From: Microbacterium testaceum
GTDB taxonomy: Bacteria; Actinomycetota; Actinomycetes; Actinomycetales; Microbacteriaceae
Direction: 5' to 3'
Assembly (NCBI RefSeq): GCF_020781835.1
Contig: NZ_JAJGNJ010000007.1
Location: forward strand, 1 to 64,000
DNA: 64,000 nucleotides
In this document: piece by piece, positions 18,600-27,213 of the stretch
Layout of the letters: the number at the start of each line of letters is the position of its first letter
How positions within the stretch are numbered: the stretch's first letter is position 1
Notes under the pieces: model-generated
Databases searched by the model: none
What the model was told of the DNA's origin: nothing
The model's input: the letters and a program-made list of their open reading frames with translations, nothing else
Position numbers and translations under genes: made by a program

Positions 18600-18784
18600 G
18601 ATCCGCGGTGGTCTTCCGACGTACCCGAAACGCCGGTGACCTGCTCGTCGGAGCGATCTCGTTTTCATTTATTGGGGGGAACCGCCGAGGCGGTGACGAG
18701 GTCTCCCTCGCCGTTGCCTCAACTCTGATGGTTGCGTGTGAGAAAGCGAGGAGGCGCAGATGAGAAAGCTCTCATCTGCGCCTC
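18600..18784 (+). ncRNA. Structured geneless region, candidate small RNA
   Basis: No convincing gene lies in the 293 bases between 18546 and 18838. From about 18661 a short AT-rich run leads into a series of hairpins: ACCGCC/GGCGGT (about 18681-18694), CGAGG/CCTCG (about 18697-18710) and a perfect 14-bp stem with loop AAAGCT (18751-18784) that could end a transcript. This reads as a structured RNA of about 120 nt on the plus strand, but no family is recognised and the strand is uncertain. Confidence 0.3.
18751..18784. terminator. Perfect 14-bp stem hairpin
   Basis: GAGGCGCAGATGAG (18751-18764) pairs perfectly with CTCATCTGCGCCTC (18771-18784) around a 6-base loop. It may terminate the structured plus-strand region or act in both directions. 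Confidence 0.55.
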
Positions 18785-18795
18785 GGGCGGCAGAA

Positions 18796-18826
18796 AGGGG
18801 CCGGGATGACAGGCATCCCGGCCCCT
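18796..18826 (-). terminator. Hairpin downstream of the PhoH-like gene
   Basis: AGGGGCCGGGATG (18796-18808) pairs with CATCCCGGCCCCT (18814-18826). The hairpin lies 12 bases beyond the stop of the leftward PhoH-like gene, and a short T-rich run follows on the minus strand. Confidence 0.65.
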
Positions 18827-18838
18827 CCTCGGAGAACG

Positions 18839-20206
18839 TCAGGACAGCTCGCCGGCCTCCAGCAGGTCCGTCACGAGGGCCGCGATGGCGGAGCGCTCGG
18901 ACCGGGTCAGCGTCACGTGACCGAACAGCGCGTGGCCCTTCAACGTCTCGATGACCGACGCGACGCCGTCGTGGCGCCCCACCCGCAGGTTGTCGCGCTG
19001 CCCGACGTCGTGGGTCAGCACGACGCGGGAGTTCTGCCCGATGCGACTGAGCACCGTCAGCAGGACGTTGCGCTCCAGCGACTGCGCCTCATCGACGATC
19101 ACGAACGCGTCGTGCAGCGAGCGGCCGCGGATGTGCGTGAGCGGCAGCACCTCGAGGAGCCCGCGCGCGAGCACCTCCTCGAGCACGTTGCCCGACACGA
19201 CCGATCCGAGGGTGTCGAACACGGCCTGACCCCAGGGGTTCATCTTCTCGGCCTGGTCGCCCGGAAGGTACCCCAGTTCCTGCCCGCCCACGGCGAACAA
19301 CGGACGGAAGACGATGATCTTCTTCTGCTGCTGGCGCTCCAGGACCGCCTCGAGCGCCGCGCACAGCGCGAGCGCGGACTTGCCGGTCCCGGCGCGCCCA
19401 CCCAGCGAGACGATGCCCACCTCCGGGTCCAGCAGCAGGTCGATCGCGATCCGTTGCTCGGCGGAGCGCCCGTGCAGGCCGAAGGCGTCGCGATCGCCCC
19501 GGACGAGCCGGAACTCGCCGTCGCCGGTGACGCGACCGAGTGCCGAGCCTCGCTCCGAGTGGATGATCAGGCCCGTGTTGACGGGCAGGCCCCGCACGTC
19601 ATCGCTCGACGCGACCTCGGCCTCGTAGAGGTCGCTGAGGTCGTCGCCGGAGACGTCGATGGATGCGATCCCCGTCCACCCGGAGTCCATCGCCTGCTCG
19701 GCGAGGTACTCCTCGGCCGACAGTCCGAGCGACGACGCCTTCACCCGCATCGGGAGGTCCTTGGACACGACCGTGACCTCGGCGCCATCGCGCGCGATGT
19801 TCATCGCCACGGCGAGGATGCGGCTGTCGTTGTCGCCCAGACGCATGCCCGACGGCAGCACGGAAGGATCGGTGTTGTTCAGCTCCACCCGAAGGGTGCC
19901 GTCGGTGCCGACCGGCACCGGGAAGTCGAGGCGGCCGTGTTCGATGCGCAGTTCGTCGAGGTGGCGTAGCGCTTGACGAGCGAAATAGCCGATCTCGGGG
20001 TCGTGGCGTTTGCCCTCGAGTTCGGTGATCACCACGACCGGGATCACGACCGAATGCTCGGCGAAGCGGAAGAACGCCCGCGGATCGCTCAACAGGACGG
20101 AGGTGTCCAGAACGTACGTGCGCAGAGCCTGATCGGCTGAGGCATCCGAATCCGAAACACTGCTGTCGACGACGTTCCGCTGGTCGTACGGTGCTCGTGC
20201 AGTCAC
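18839..20206 (-). CDS. PIN-domain / PhoH-family ATPase
   Basis: This is a 455-residue protein from GTG 20206; an in-frame ATG at 20263 is the alternative. The N-terminal PIN domain begins [12 protein letters not shown] and keeps further acidic residues (D-N-D-S-R-I-L). The C-terminal PhoH domain has Walker A ([10 protein letters not shown]) and Walker B (F-V-I-V-D-E-A-Q-S). This PIN-PhoH fusion matches the PhoH2 class, where an RNA unwinding activity is joined to a sequence-specific RNase. A strong hairpin follows the stop. Confidence 0.9.
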   Translation of the reverse strand: MTARAPYDQRNVVDSSVSDSDASADQALRTYVLDTSVLLSDPRAFFRFAEHSVVIPVVVITELEGKRHDPEIGYFARQALRHLDELRIEHGRLDFPVPVGTDGTLRVELNNTDPSVLPSGMRLGDNDSRILAVAMNIARDGAEVTVVSKDLPMRVKASSLGLSAEEYLAEQAMDSGWTGIASIDVSGDDLSDLYEAEVASSDDVRGLPVNTGLIIHSERGSALGRVTGDGEFRLVRGDRDAFGLHGRSAEQRIAIDLLLDPEVGIVSLGGRAGTGKSALALCAALEAVLERQQQKKIIVFRPLFAVGGQELGYLPGDQAEKMNPWGQAVFDTLGSVVSGNVLEEVLARGLLEVLPLTHIRGRSLHDAFVIVDEAQSLERNVLLTVLSRIGQNSRVVLTHDVGQRDNLRVGRHDGVASVIETLKGHALFGHVTLTRSERSAIAALVTDLLEAGELS

Positions 20207-20392
20207 AACCCACTCCCGACCCGGGTGTCTCACCCGGCTGTCACGAGTCGACCTGTGGGCCACGAGTCGCGATCCGAAGGCCGACTCGATCGGGCTCCGT
20301 GCCCGATGACCTCACCGTAAGGCCTCGCACGCGCGGGACAGGCCGCGAACACGCCCAGAAAAGTGACGAGTACGTTAACGCTGACGACGCGG

Positions 20393-21175
20393 CTACTGGC
20401 CGAACCGACGGTCGCGGGCCGCGAAGTCGCGGATCGCGCGCAGGAAGTCGACCTCGCGCAGGTCCGGTCCGAGGGCCTCGACGAAGTAGAACTCCGAGTG
20501 CGCCGACTGCCAGAGCAGGAAGTCGCTGAGACGCTGCTCGCCCGAGGTCCGGATGACGAGGTCGGGGTCGGCCTGACCCCCGGTGTACAGGTGCTCCCCG
20601 ATCTGCTCGGGGGTGAGGCTGGCCGCGAGCTCTTCCAGCGAGCCGCCCTGTTCGTCGTGCTTGGCGATGATGCTGCGCACCGCGTCGACGATCTCGCTGC
20701 GACCGCCGTAGCCGACGGCGAGGTTGACGTGCAGCCCCGTGTGCGACCGCGTGCGCTCCGTCACCTCGTGCAGCACCTCCGCCAGCTCCGGCGGGAGATC
20801 CTCGGCGCGGCCGACGTGCTGAACCCGCCAATCGGGTTCGTGCGAGAGTTCGCGGGCGAGTTCGGCGATGATCTCGATGAGGTCCTCGAGTTCGCGGGAG
20901 TCGCGCTTGCGCAGGTTGTCGTTCGAGAGCAGGTACAGGGAGACGACCCGGATCCCGAGATCGTCGCACCACCGCAGGAACTCGCGCATCTTCGCCGCCC
21001 CCGCACGGTGGCCGTGCGCTGCGCTGTCGAAACCGAGCTGACGGGCCCAGCGACGATTGCCGTCGATCATCATCGCGACGTGGTGCGGGACTGTCGTCGG
21101 CATGCGCCGACGCAGGCGCTGGATGTACAGCCGGTAGAGGGGACCCCGCCCCTCATTCCTCCGCACACGCGCCAC
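20393..21175 (-). CDS. uppS: Isoprenyl (cis-prenyl) transferase, UppS-like
   Basis: This 260-residue protein has the cis-prenyltransferase signature M-M-I-D38-G-N-R-R-W-A, the H-G-H-R-A-G motif, R-T-S-G-E-Q-R-L-S-D-F-L-L-W-Q and a C-terminal acidic E-V-D-F region. It condenses IPP onto an allylic diphosphate in cis, giving the C50-C55 lipid carrier for peptidoglycan and arabinan synthesis. Actinobacteria often carry two such enzymes (short-chain and long-chain), so the exact chain length is uncertain. It uses the product of the ispH branch. Confidence 0.92.
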   Translation of the reverse strand: MARVRRNEGRGPLYRLYIQRLRRRMPTTVPHHVAMMIDGNRRWARQLGFDSAAHGHRAGAAKMREFLRWCDDLGIRVVSLYLLSNDNLRKRDSRELEDLIEIIAELARELSHEPDWRVQHVGRAEDLPPELAEVLHEVTERTRSHTGLHVNLAVGYGGRSEIVDAVRSIIAKHDEQGGSLEELAASLTPEQIGEHLYTGGQADPDLVIRTSGEQRLSDFLLWQSAHSEFYFVEALGPDLREVDFLRAIRDFAARDRRFGQ

Positions 21176-21293
21176 CCGCCTACGCTACCGCGTCGCGCCA
21201 CCACCGCACGGTGCGTCGGCGTCGGCGAGCGTGGAGCCGCCGCCGGCCCGGCATGTACCCGACGACGTATGCGGGCAGACGTAGGGTCGAGGG

Positions 21294-22019
21294 GTGACGC
21301 GCTCCCCCGCCGACGACGGCCCCGACATGCCCCAGCTCCCCCTCCTCGAAGCGGGGGCGGTCGGCGCGCAGGCCGACCTGAAGCCGACGTGGCGCGGGTG
21401 GATCCATGCCGGCACCTTCCCCGTGGCCATCGCCGCCGGGATCGTACTCATCAGCCTCGCGCACGGGGCGCCCGCGAAGTGGGCTTCCGCGGTGTTCATG
21501 GCGACCTCGATGCTGCTGTTCGGCAACTCCGCGCTCTACCACCGCTTCAACTGGAAGCCGAAGACCAGGGCGGTGCTCAAGCGCATCGACCACGCGAACA
21601 TCCTGCTGCTGATCGCCGGCACCTACACGCCGCTCGCGGTTCTGGCCCTGGACACCCCGCAGACGGTCCTGCTGCTGTCCATCGTCTGGGGCGGCGCGAT
21701 CCTCGGGATCTTCTTCCGCGTGTTCTGGATCAATGCCCCGCGCTGGCTGTACGTGGCGCTCTACCTCGCCCTCGGGTGGGCGGCGGTGATGTACATCGTC
21801 GACCTGTTCGAGGCGAACCCCGCGATGATGGTCCTCGTCGTCGTCGGCGGGCTGCTCTACACCGCGGGCGCGGTCGTCTACGCCCTCAAGCGCCCCAACC
21901 CGTGGCCGGGCCACTTCGGTTTCCACGAGATCTTCCACGTGTGCACGGTGCTGGCCTTCCTGTGCCACTGGACCGCGTGCCTGCTGATCGCGCTCGCACC
22001 GGCGTACCACGGCGGCTGA
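21294..22019 (+). CDS. Hemolysin III / PAQR-family membrane protein
   Basis: This is a 241-residue protein from GTG 21294 with about seven membrane helices between residues 37 and 235. Family residues are present: S-A-L-Y-H-R-F-N-W early in the second helix, a D-H-A-N-I-L-L-L-I-A-G-T-Y-T-P motif, and a late F-H-E-I-F-H segment with paired His. These match the YqfA/TrhA (hemolysin III) branch of PAQR proteins, which are metal-dependent membrane proteins linked to membrane energetics and lipid homeostasis. It is divergent from the prenyltransferase gene. Confidence 0.88.
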   Translation: MTRSPADDGPDMPQLPLLEAGAVGAQADLKPTWRGWIHAGTFPVAIAAGIVLISLAHGAPAKWASAVFMATSMLLFGNSALYHRFNWKPKTRAVLKRIDHANILLLIAGTYTPLAVLALDTPQTVLLLSIVWGGAILGIFFRVFWINAPRWLYVALYLALGWAAVMYIVDLFEANPAMMVLVVVGGLLYTAGAVVYALKRPNPWPGHFGFHEIFHVCTVLAFLCHWTACLLIALAPAYHGG

Positions 22020-22049
22020 CCGAAGGGATGGCGCCGCCCCACGCCCGCG

Positions 22050-22325
22050 TCAGCGGCGCCGGGCGTCGGGATCGATGTCCTCGTCGTCGGTCTCGCTGGC
22101 GGCCTGGGCGGCGCGTGCCTGCTCCTCGGCATCCAGTTCCGCGTTGACCTCTTCACGGTAGCGACCCCGCCGGATCCGGCGAAGCATGTCCCACACGAGG
22201 AGGAACACCGCGACGCCGATGAAGGCGATCGCCGCGAACCCGAGAGGACCCGGCGTGACGATCGTGGGGTCGGGGGTCGACGCGGGAGTGGGCGTGGCCG
22301 CGAGGGCAGCGAGCGCGGTGAGCAT
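22050..22325 (-). CDS. Small membrane protein of unknown function (91 aa)
   Basis: This 91-residue protein has a short Ala/Thr/Pro-rich N terminus, one membrane helix (about 28-46, F-A-A-I-A-F-I-G-V-A-V-F-L-L-V-W) and a highly charged cytosolic tail (R-R-I-R-R-G-R-Y-R-E-E-V-N then D-D-E-D-I-D-P-D-A-R-R-R). No family motif is recognised. It is head-to-head with the DUF4307 gene, with 63 bases between them. Confidence 0.7.
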   Translation of the reverse strand: MLTALAALAATPTPASTPDPTIVTPGPLGFAAIAFIGVAVFLLVWDMLRRIRRGRYREEVNAELDAEEQARAAQAASETDDEDIDPDARRR

Positions 22326-22388
22326 GACGTCCTTCGGTCCGGGCGGGAGCGCGTAGCCTGGAAGTCCAGCCTAAAGCCCGGGGAGACC

Positions 22389-22784
22389 ATGACGACGCAG
22401 GAGATGCTCGACGAGCGTTACGGTCGTACCCGGTCGCCGCGTCGCCGCATCGCGCTGTGGAGTGTGGTGGGCGTCGTGGCCGTCGGCCTCACCGCCGCGC
22501 TCGGCTGGACCACGGTGTCGAACAGCCTGGCCTCCGTCACCGCCGTCGACACGGGCTTCTCGGTCGTGGATGCCGAGCGCGTCACGATCTCGTTCCAGAT
22601 CACGGCCCCCGTCGGACAGCCGGTCGCGTGCGCCATCGAGGCGCAGGACGAAGACCACGGCACGGTCGGCTGGCGGGTCGTCGAGTACCCGGCATCCGAG
22701 GATCACAGCCGCGCCTTCTCGGAGGAGATCCCGACGCTGGCCCTGGCGACGACGGGTTTTGTCAACTCCTGCTGGGTGCCGTAG
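22389..22784 (+). CDS. DUF4307-family membrane protein
   Basis: This 131-residue protein has a cytosolic N terminus with M-L-D-E-R-Y-G-R, one membrane helix (about 21-43) and an extracytoplasmic beta-rich domain. The domain includes V-V-D-A-E-R-V-T-I-S-F-Q, V-A-C-A-I-E-A-Q and an ending N-S-C-W-V-P. The two Cys may pair. These features fit the actinobacterial DUF4307 family, which is usually found upstream of greA, as here. The function is unknown. Confidence 0.85.
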   Translation: MTTQEMLDERYGRTRSPRRRIALWSVVGVVAVGLTAALGWTTVSNSLASVTAVDTGFSVVDAERVTISFQITAPVGQPVACAIEAQDEDHGTVGWRVVEYPASEDHSRAFSEEIPTLALATTGFVNSCWVP

Positions 22785-22801
22785 GCTTTTTTCTCAAGAC
22801 G

Positions 22802-22824
22802 CGCCCCGGCTCGATGCCGGGGCG
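22802..22824 (+). terminator. Hairpin between the DUF4307 gene and greA
   Basis: CGCCCCGGC (22802-22810) and GCCGGGGCG (22816-22824) enclose a 5-base loop. A run of six T lies before it rather than after it, so it may be an attenuator or a weak terminator. Confidence 0.5.
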
Positions 22825-22892
22825 TTCGACATATACCCGGCGGGCGCCGTCTTCGTGCCGCAGCGCCGGCCCGATCGACGAAGGAGACCACC

Positions 22893-23384
22893 GTGTCCAG
22901 CGACGCTCAGGTGACGTTCCTCACCCAGGATGCCTACGACCGTCTCGCCCACGAGCTCGAGCACCTCTCGACCACGGGCCGCGAAGAGATCGCCAAGCGC
23001 ATCGAAGCCGCCCGCGAAGAGGGCGACCTCAAGGAGAACGGCGGCTACCACGCCGCGAAGGACGAGCAGGGCAAGCAGGAAGCCCGCATCCGCACGCTCC
23101 AGCAGCTGCTGAAGAACGCCAAGGTCGGCGAGGCGCCCGAGAGCACGGGCGTGGTCGAGTCGGGCACCGTGGTGACCGCGCTCATCGCCGGCGGCGAGGA
23201 GAAGTTCCTGCTGGGCAACCGTGAGATCGCCGCCGACTCCGAGCTCGATGTCTACAGCGAGGCCTCGCCGCTCGGCGAAGCGATCCTCGGCATGAAGGAA
23301 GGCGACAGCGGGTCGTATACCGCCCCCAACGGCAAGCAGATCTCGGTCGAGATCGTGAAGGTCGAGACCTACTCGGGTCAGTGA
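22893..23384 (+). CDS. greA: Transcription elongation factor GreA
   Basis: This is a 163-residue protein from GTG 22893 with GAAGGAG just upstream. The N-terminal coiled coil carries the acidic tip (E-E-G-D-L-K-E-N-G-G-Y-H-A-A-K-D-E-Q), and the C-terminal FKBP-like domain includes S-P-L-G-E-A-I-L-G. GreA stimulates transcript cleavage by backtracked RNA polymerase. A long hairpin follows the stop (23393-23431). Confidence 0.96.
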   Translation: MSSDAQVTFLTQDAYDRLAHELEHLSTTGREEIAKRIEAAREEGDLKENGGYHAAKDEQGKQEARIRTLQQLLKNAKVGEAPESTGVVESGTVVTALIAGGEEKFLLGNREIAADSELDVYSEASPLGEAILGMKEGDSGSYTAPNGKQISVEIVKVETYSGQ

Positions 23385-23392
23385 CCCGCGGG

Positions 23393-23431
23393 CCTCGGGC
23401 CGCTCCCCCACCTCGGGTGAGCGGCCCGAGG
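23393..23431. terminator. Bidirectional terminator between greA and ilvA
   Basis: CCTCGGGCCGCTC (23393-23405) and GAGCGGCCCGAGG (23419-23431) form a 13-bp stem between two convergent genes, so it probably serves both. Confidence 0.7.
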
Positions 23432-23435
23432 TGTT

Positions 23436-24665
23436 TCAGTCCGGAACCACCGTGGCGACGAAGCCGGCCTCCTCCAGCGTGCGGATGACCAGGGCGCGAT
23501 GCTCGGCGCCCCGGGTCTCCACGCTCAGCTGCAGGATGACCTCGCTGATCTGCAGACCCTGCCCGTGCCGCGTGTGCAACACCTCGATGACGTTCGCCCC
23601 CACCTGAGCCAGCAGTTCCGACACGCGGGCCAGCTGACCCGGGCGGTCGGGGAGCGGGATGCGCAGCGACATGTATCGACCGGATGCCGACAACCCGTGC
23701 GCGACGACGCGCTGGAGCAGCAACGGGTCGATGTTCCCCCCGGAGAGGATGGTCACGGTCGTTCCGGTGGCCCGCACCTTGCCGGCGAGGATCGCGGCGA
23801 CGCCGACGGCGCCGGCCGGCTCCACGACCTGCTTGGCACGCTCGAGGAGCACCAGCAGCGCCCGCGCGATGTCATCCTCGGTGACCGTGACGACCTCGTC
23901 GATGTATTGGCGGATGAGCTCGAAGGGCAGATCGCCCGGACGCGCGACGGCGATGCCGTCGGCGATCGTCGGCGTCGTCGGCACCTGGATGGGGTAGCCC
24001 GCAGCCAGCGAGGTCGGGTAGGCGGCGGAGTTCTCGGCCTGCACCCCGATGATGCGCACGTCACGGCCCTGGGCCGCTGCCCGCGCCTTGACCGCCGCCG
24101 CCACGCCCGCGGCCAGGCCCCCGCCGCCGATCCCGACGATGACCGTGTCGAGGTCGGGCAGGTCCTCGACGAGCTCCAGTCCGAGCGTGCCTTGGCCGAC
24201 GATGATGTCGCGGTGATCGAAGGGGTGGATGAGCACCGCTCCGGTGCGCTCGGCGAACTCCGCGGCCAGTCGGAGCGGCGTCTCGACCGTCGCTCCTTCC
24301 AGGACGACCTCGGCGCCGTATCCGCGGGTCGCCAGGAGTTTGGGCACGGGGACGCCCAGCGGCATGAAGATCGTGGCCGAGATGCCCAGCTGCTGCGCCG
24401 CCAGCGCCACACCCTGCGCGTGGTTGCCGGCCGAGGCCGCCACGACACCGCGCTGCCGTTCCTCGGCCGTCAGCCGCGACAGGCGGTAGGTCGCCCCGCG
24501 GATCTTGAACGACCCGGTGCGTTGGAGATTCTCGAGCTTGAGGTGGACGGGGACGCCGAGCAGCTCGGTCAGGTGCAGCGACTGGTCGAGGGGCGTCCGC
24601 GTGATGATGCCGCGCAGAGTCTGCGCGGCATCCTCGAACTCGGCCAAGGTGGGCGTGTCGATCAT
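23436..24665 (-). CDS. ilvA: Threonine ammonia-lyase with C-terminal ACT domain
   Basis: This is a 409-residue protein from ATG 24665, preceded by GGAAGGAG. The PLP fold shows the lysine motif R-T-G-S-F-K-I-R-G-A, the S-A-G-N-H-A-Q-G cofactor loop and G-I-G-G-G-G-L-A-A-G. A single ACT-like domain (about 330-409) follows. It deaminates threonine to 2-oxobutyrate, feeding isoleucine synthesis or threonine breakdown. The single ACT domain places it with the shorter IlvA/TdcB-like forms. The start overlaps the AI-2E gene stop (ATGA, 24662-24665). Confidence 0.94.
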   Translation of the reverse strand: MIDTPTLAEFEDAAQTLRGIITRTPLDQSLHLTELLGVPVHLKLENLQRTGSFKIRGATYRLSRLTAEERQRGVVAASAGNHAQGVALAAQQLGISATIFMPLGVPVPKLLATRGYGAEVVLEGATVETPLRLAAEFAERTGAVLIHPFDHRDIIVGQGTLGLELVEDLPDLDTVIVGIGGGGLAAGVAAAVKARAAAQGRDVRIIGVQAENSAAYPTSLAAGYPIQVPTTPTIADGIAVARPGDLPFELIRQYIDEVVTVTEDDIARALLVLLERAKQVVEPAGAVGVAAILAGKVRATGTTVTILSGGNIDPLLLQRVVAHGLSASGRYMSLRIPLPDRPGQLARVSELLAQVGANVIEVLHTRHGQGLQISEVILQLSVETRGAEHRALVIRTLEEAGFVATVVPD

Positions 24666-25852
24666 GATCTCCTTCCGCGATCGCGGGGCACGGTCTGCCA
24701 GATGAGGTCGGCGGAATCGACGGACGCACCGCCGTCGCGCCACGCGTGGGTACTGAGATAGACCGCGACGACGTTGACGAAGGCGGCGAGGGGCACGGCG
24801 AACAGCGCGCCGGGGATGCCGCCGATCATCGCGCCGCCCGCGACCACGAGCACGACGGCGAGGGGATGCACCTTCACGGCGGAACCCATGAGGATCGGCT
24901 GCAGCACGTGGCTCTCGAGTTGCTGCACGCCGAGCACGACGATGAGCATGAACAGGGCGATCAGCGGACCGTTGTAGACCAGCGCGATGAAGACCGCGAG
25001 AGCGCCGGTGACGACCGCGCCCACGAACGGGATGAACGCCCCGAGGAAGACCAGGACGCCGATCGGGATGGCCAGCGGCACCCCGAGCAGGAACGCGCCC
25101 AGACCGATGCCGATCGCGTCGATCGTCGCCACGAGAAGCTGGGTGCGCGCGTACGTGATCACGGTACGCCATCCGGCGCGACCGGCCCCGTCGACGGCGG
25201 GCCGTGCCACGCGCGGGAACAGTCGCGTCGTCCACCGCCAGATCCCCGCGCCGTCCGCGAGAAGGCACAGCAGGATGAACAGGGTCAGGAGCAGGCCCGT
25301 GGCGACGTGGCCGAGGGTCGTACCGATCGCCAGGGCGCCGGTCCACAGCAGCTCCGCCTGCTGCTGGAGGAACGAGCCCGCCTGCCGCAGGCCGTCGTCG
25401 ATCTGCTGCGGGCTCAGATGCAGGGGGCCATCTATCAGGTATTGCCGGAACTGGCCCACCGCGTCGACCGTGCGCTCGCGGACGGAGGCGAACTCACGCG
25501 TGATCTGCCAGACCGCGAGCCACAGCAGACCGGAGATGATCGCGATCGTTCCCAGGACCGTCACCACGATGGCCAGCCACCGCGGCCACCGATGGCGCAG
25601 GAGGAACGAGAACGCGGGCCACACGAGCGCGGTGACGAGGATCGCGACCAGGATCGGGATGACGAGGAGCTTGAGCTGGATGACGAGCCACACCACGACG
25701 CCGGCCGCCGCAGCGATGACGAGCAGACGCCACGAGTACGCGGTGACCTGACGCAGCGCCGGAGGAACCGCGGGGGACAGATCACTGGAGACCGTCCGCC
25801 GCCGCAGGGCGTCGAGGAGCGACCCGCGGTTCTCGGGATCGCTTCCGGTCAT
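24662..25852 (-). CDS. AI-2E family transporter
   Basis: This 396-residue protein has about eight membrane helices: paired helices near the N terminus, a long soluble or amphipathic stretch at about 110-200, and a second hydrophobic block from about 195 to 375. The family pattern in the second block includes F-L-G-A-F-I-P-F-V-G-A and the H-P-L-A-V-V-L motif. Members export autoinducer-2 or act as sodium/proton antiporters, so the substrate is open. It is translationally coupled to ilvA. Confidence 0.88.
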   Translation of the reverse strand: MTGSDPENRGSLLDALRRRTVSSDLSPAVPPALRQVTAYSWRLLVIAAAAGVVVWLVIQLKLLVIPILVAILVTALVWPAFSFLLRHRWPRWLAIVVTVLGTIAIISGLLWLAVWQITREFASVRERTVDAVGQFRQYLIDGPLHLSPQQIDDGLRQAGSFLQQQAELLWTGALAIGTTLGHVATGLLLTLFILLCLLADGAGIWRWTTRLFPRVARPAVDGAGRAGWRTVITYARTQLLVATIDAIGIGLGAFLLGVPLAIPIGVLVFLGAFIPFVGAVVTGALAVFIALVYNGPLIALFMLIVVLGVQQLESHVLQPILMGSAVKVHPLAVVLVVAGGAMIGGIPGALFAVPLAAFVNVVAVYLSTHAWRDGGASVDSADLIWQTVPRDRGRRS

Positions 25853-25923
25853 CCCGTCAGCCTACCTCCGCGCGATCCTCGCGAACGCCGAGAATGTCGG
25901 AGCCCATGCCTACGCTGGCATGC

Positions 25924-27192
25924 ATGACGACGACCCTCCGCCGCGCCGACGCGCGCCGCATCGCGCTCGCCGCCCAGGGCATCGGGCGCCCCCGCCCCGC
26001 GGCCGTCGGCACGCGACAGATCACCGGCGCGCTGCAGCGGATGCGGATCCTCCAGATCGATTCGGTCAACGTCTTCTCACGGTCGCACTACATGCCGCTG
26101 TTCGCGCGTCTCGGGGCGTACGACACGACGCTCCTGGACCGACTGGCGTTCTCCCGGCGCCCTCGATGGGTGGAGTCCTGGGCGCACGTGGCCTCCCTCG
26201 TCGAGGTCGCCGACTGGCCGCTGCTGCAGTTCCGCCGCGACGCGCTGCGCGAGAAGTACGGCGAAGACGACTGGGCCCTCGCCAACGCCGGTCTGCTGCA
26301 GTGGTTGCGCGACGAACTGGCCGCGCGCGGGCCGCTGCGACCCGCCGATATCGAGCACGACGCGCGCGCGGGCTCCCGCGGATCGTGGTGGGGCTGGGAC
26401 GACGTCAAGAACGGCCTCGAGCGCCTGTGGCTCATGGGCGACGTCGCGATCGCAGGACGCCGCGGATTCGAGCGGCGGTACGCACTGGCATCCGACGTCC
26501 TTCCGGCGGCGGTGCTCGACTCCCCCGTCCCACGCGCCGAGGCGATCCACGAACTCGTCCGACGGGCCGCGGTGGCGTATGGTGTCGCGACGGCCGCCGA
26601 TCTCGCCGACTATTGGCGTATTCGTGACCGACCCGCGGTCCTCGCCGCGGTGCGCGATCTCGTCGACGCCGGTGAACTCGAACCCGTCGCCGTCGAGGGG
26701 TGGCAGGTCGGCGGACGCCCCGCGAAGGCGTGGCTGCATCGGGATGCCGCGCGCCCCCGCCGCGTCGACGCGACGGCGATCCTCACTCCCTTCGACCCGG
26801 TGGTGTGGTTCCGCGACCGCGCCGAGCGTCTGTTCGACTTCGACTACCGGATCGAGATCTACACGCCGGCCGAGAAGCGGCGGTTCGGCTATTACTCGCT
26901 GCCGGTCATCGTCGGCGACGATGTCGTCGGTCGTATCGATCTCAAGGCCGACCGTGCCGCATCGGCGCTTAGGGTGCAGTCGGCGTGGTGGGAGCACGGC
27001 GCGCCCGCCGACGCCGCCGAGCGCCTGGCCGCGGAACTGCGGACGGCCGCCGCGTGGCAGGGCCTCGAGCGGGTCACGGTCTCACGGTGGGGTGATGCCG
27101 CCGACGCCGTGGCCGGGGCCCTCGACGCCGACCGGCACGACCATCCCCAAGCACCCGTCGACGTCCGCGCCCCCTCGCTCCTTATGGACTGA
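25924..27192 (+). CDS. YcaQ-type winged-helix DNA glycosylase (crosslink repair family)
   Basis: This is a 422-residue protein from ATG 25924. It shows the HTH_42/YcaQ pattern: an N-terminal R-R-I-A-L-A-A-Q-G region, then L-Q44-I-D46-S-V-N-V-F-S-R-S-H-Y with the Q-x-D catalytic motif, R-R-P-R-W-V-E-S-W-A-H, and a late I-L-T-P-F-D-P-V-V-W segment. YcaQ and its Streptomyces relatives are DNA glycosylases that remove bulky or crosslinked alkylated bases. Substrate range here is unknown. It is divergent from the AI-2E gene. Confidence 0.85.
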   Translation: MTTTLRRADARRIALAAQGIGRPRPAAVGTRQITGALQRMRILQIDSVNVFSRSHYMPLFARLGAYDTTLLDRLAFSRRPRWVESWAHVASLVEVADWPLLQFRRDALREKYGEDDWALANAGLLQWLRDELAARGPLRPADIEHDARAGSRGSWWGWDDVKNGLERLWLMGDVAIAGRRGFERRYALASDVLPAAVLDSPVPRAEAIHELVRRAAVAYGVATAADLADYWRIRDRPAVLAAVRDLVDAGELEPVAVEGWQVGGRPAKAWLHRDAARPRRVDATAILTPFDPVVWFRDRAERLFDFDYRIEIYTPAEKRRFGYYSLPVIVGDDVVGRIDLKADRAASALRVQSAWWEHGAPADAAERLAAELRTAAAWQGLERVTVSRWGDAADAVAGALDADRHDHPQAPVDVRAPSLLMD

Positions 27193-27213
27193 GGGGGCGC
27201 GGACGGGGACGCG

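Noticed and set aside
18546..18838. Identification as a 6C RNA
   Set aside because: Two C6 runs occur on the minus strand, but only one clearly lies in a hairpin loop and the spacing and gene context do not match the known motif. Kept only as an unnamed structured region.
18760..18954. Possible 64-codon ORF starting inside the 14-bp hairpin, with GAGGAGG upstream
   Set aside because: The start codon and ribosome site are buried in the perfect stem, the frame runs antisense into the PhoH gene, and the peptide shows no motif. The hairpin reading is preferred.
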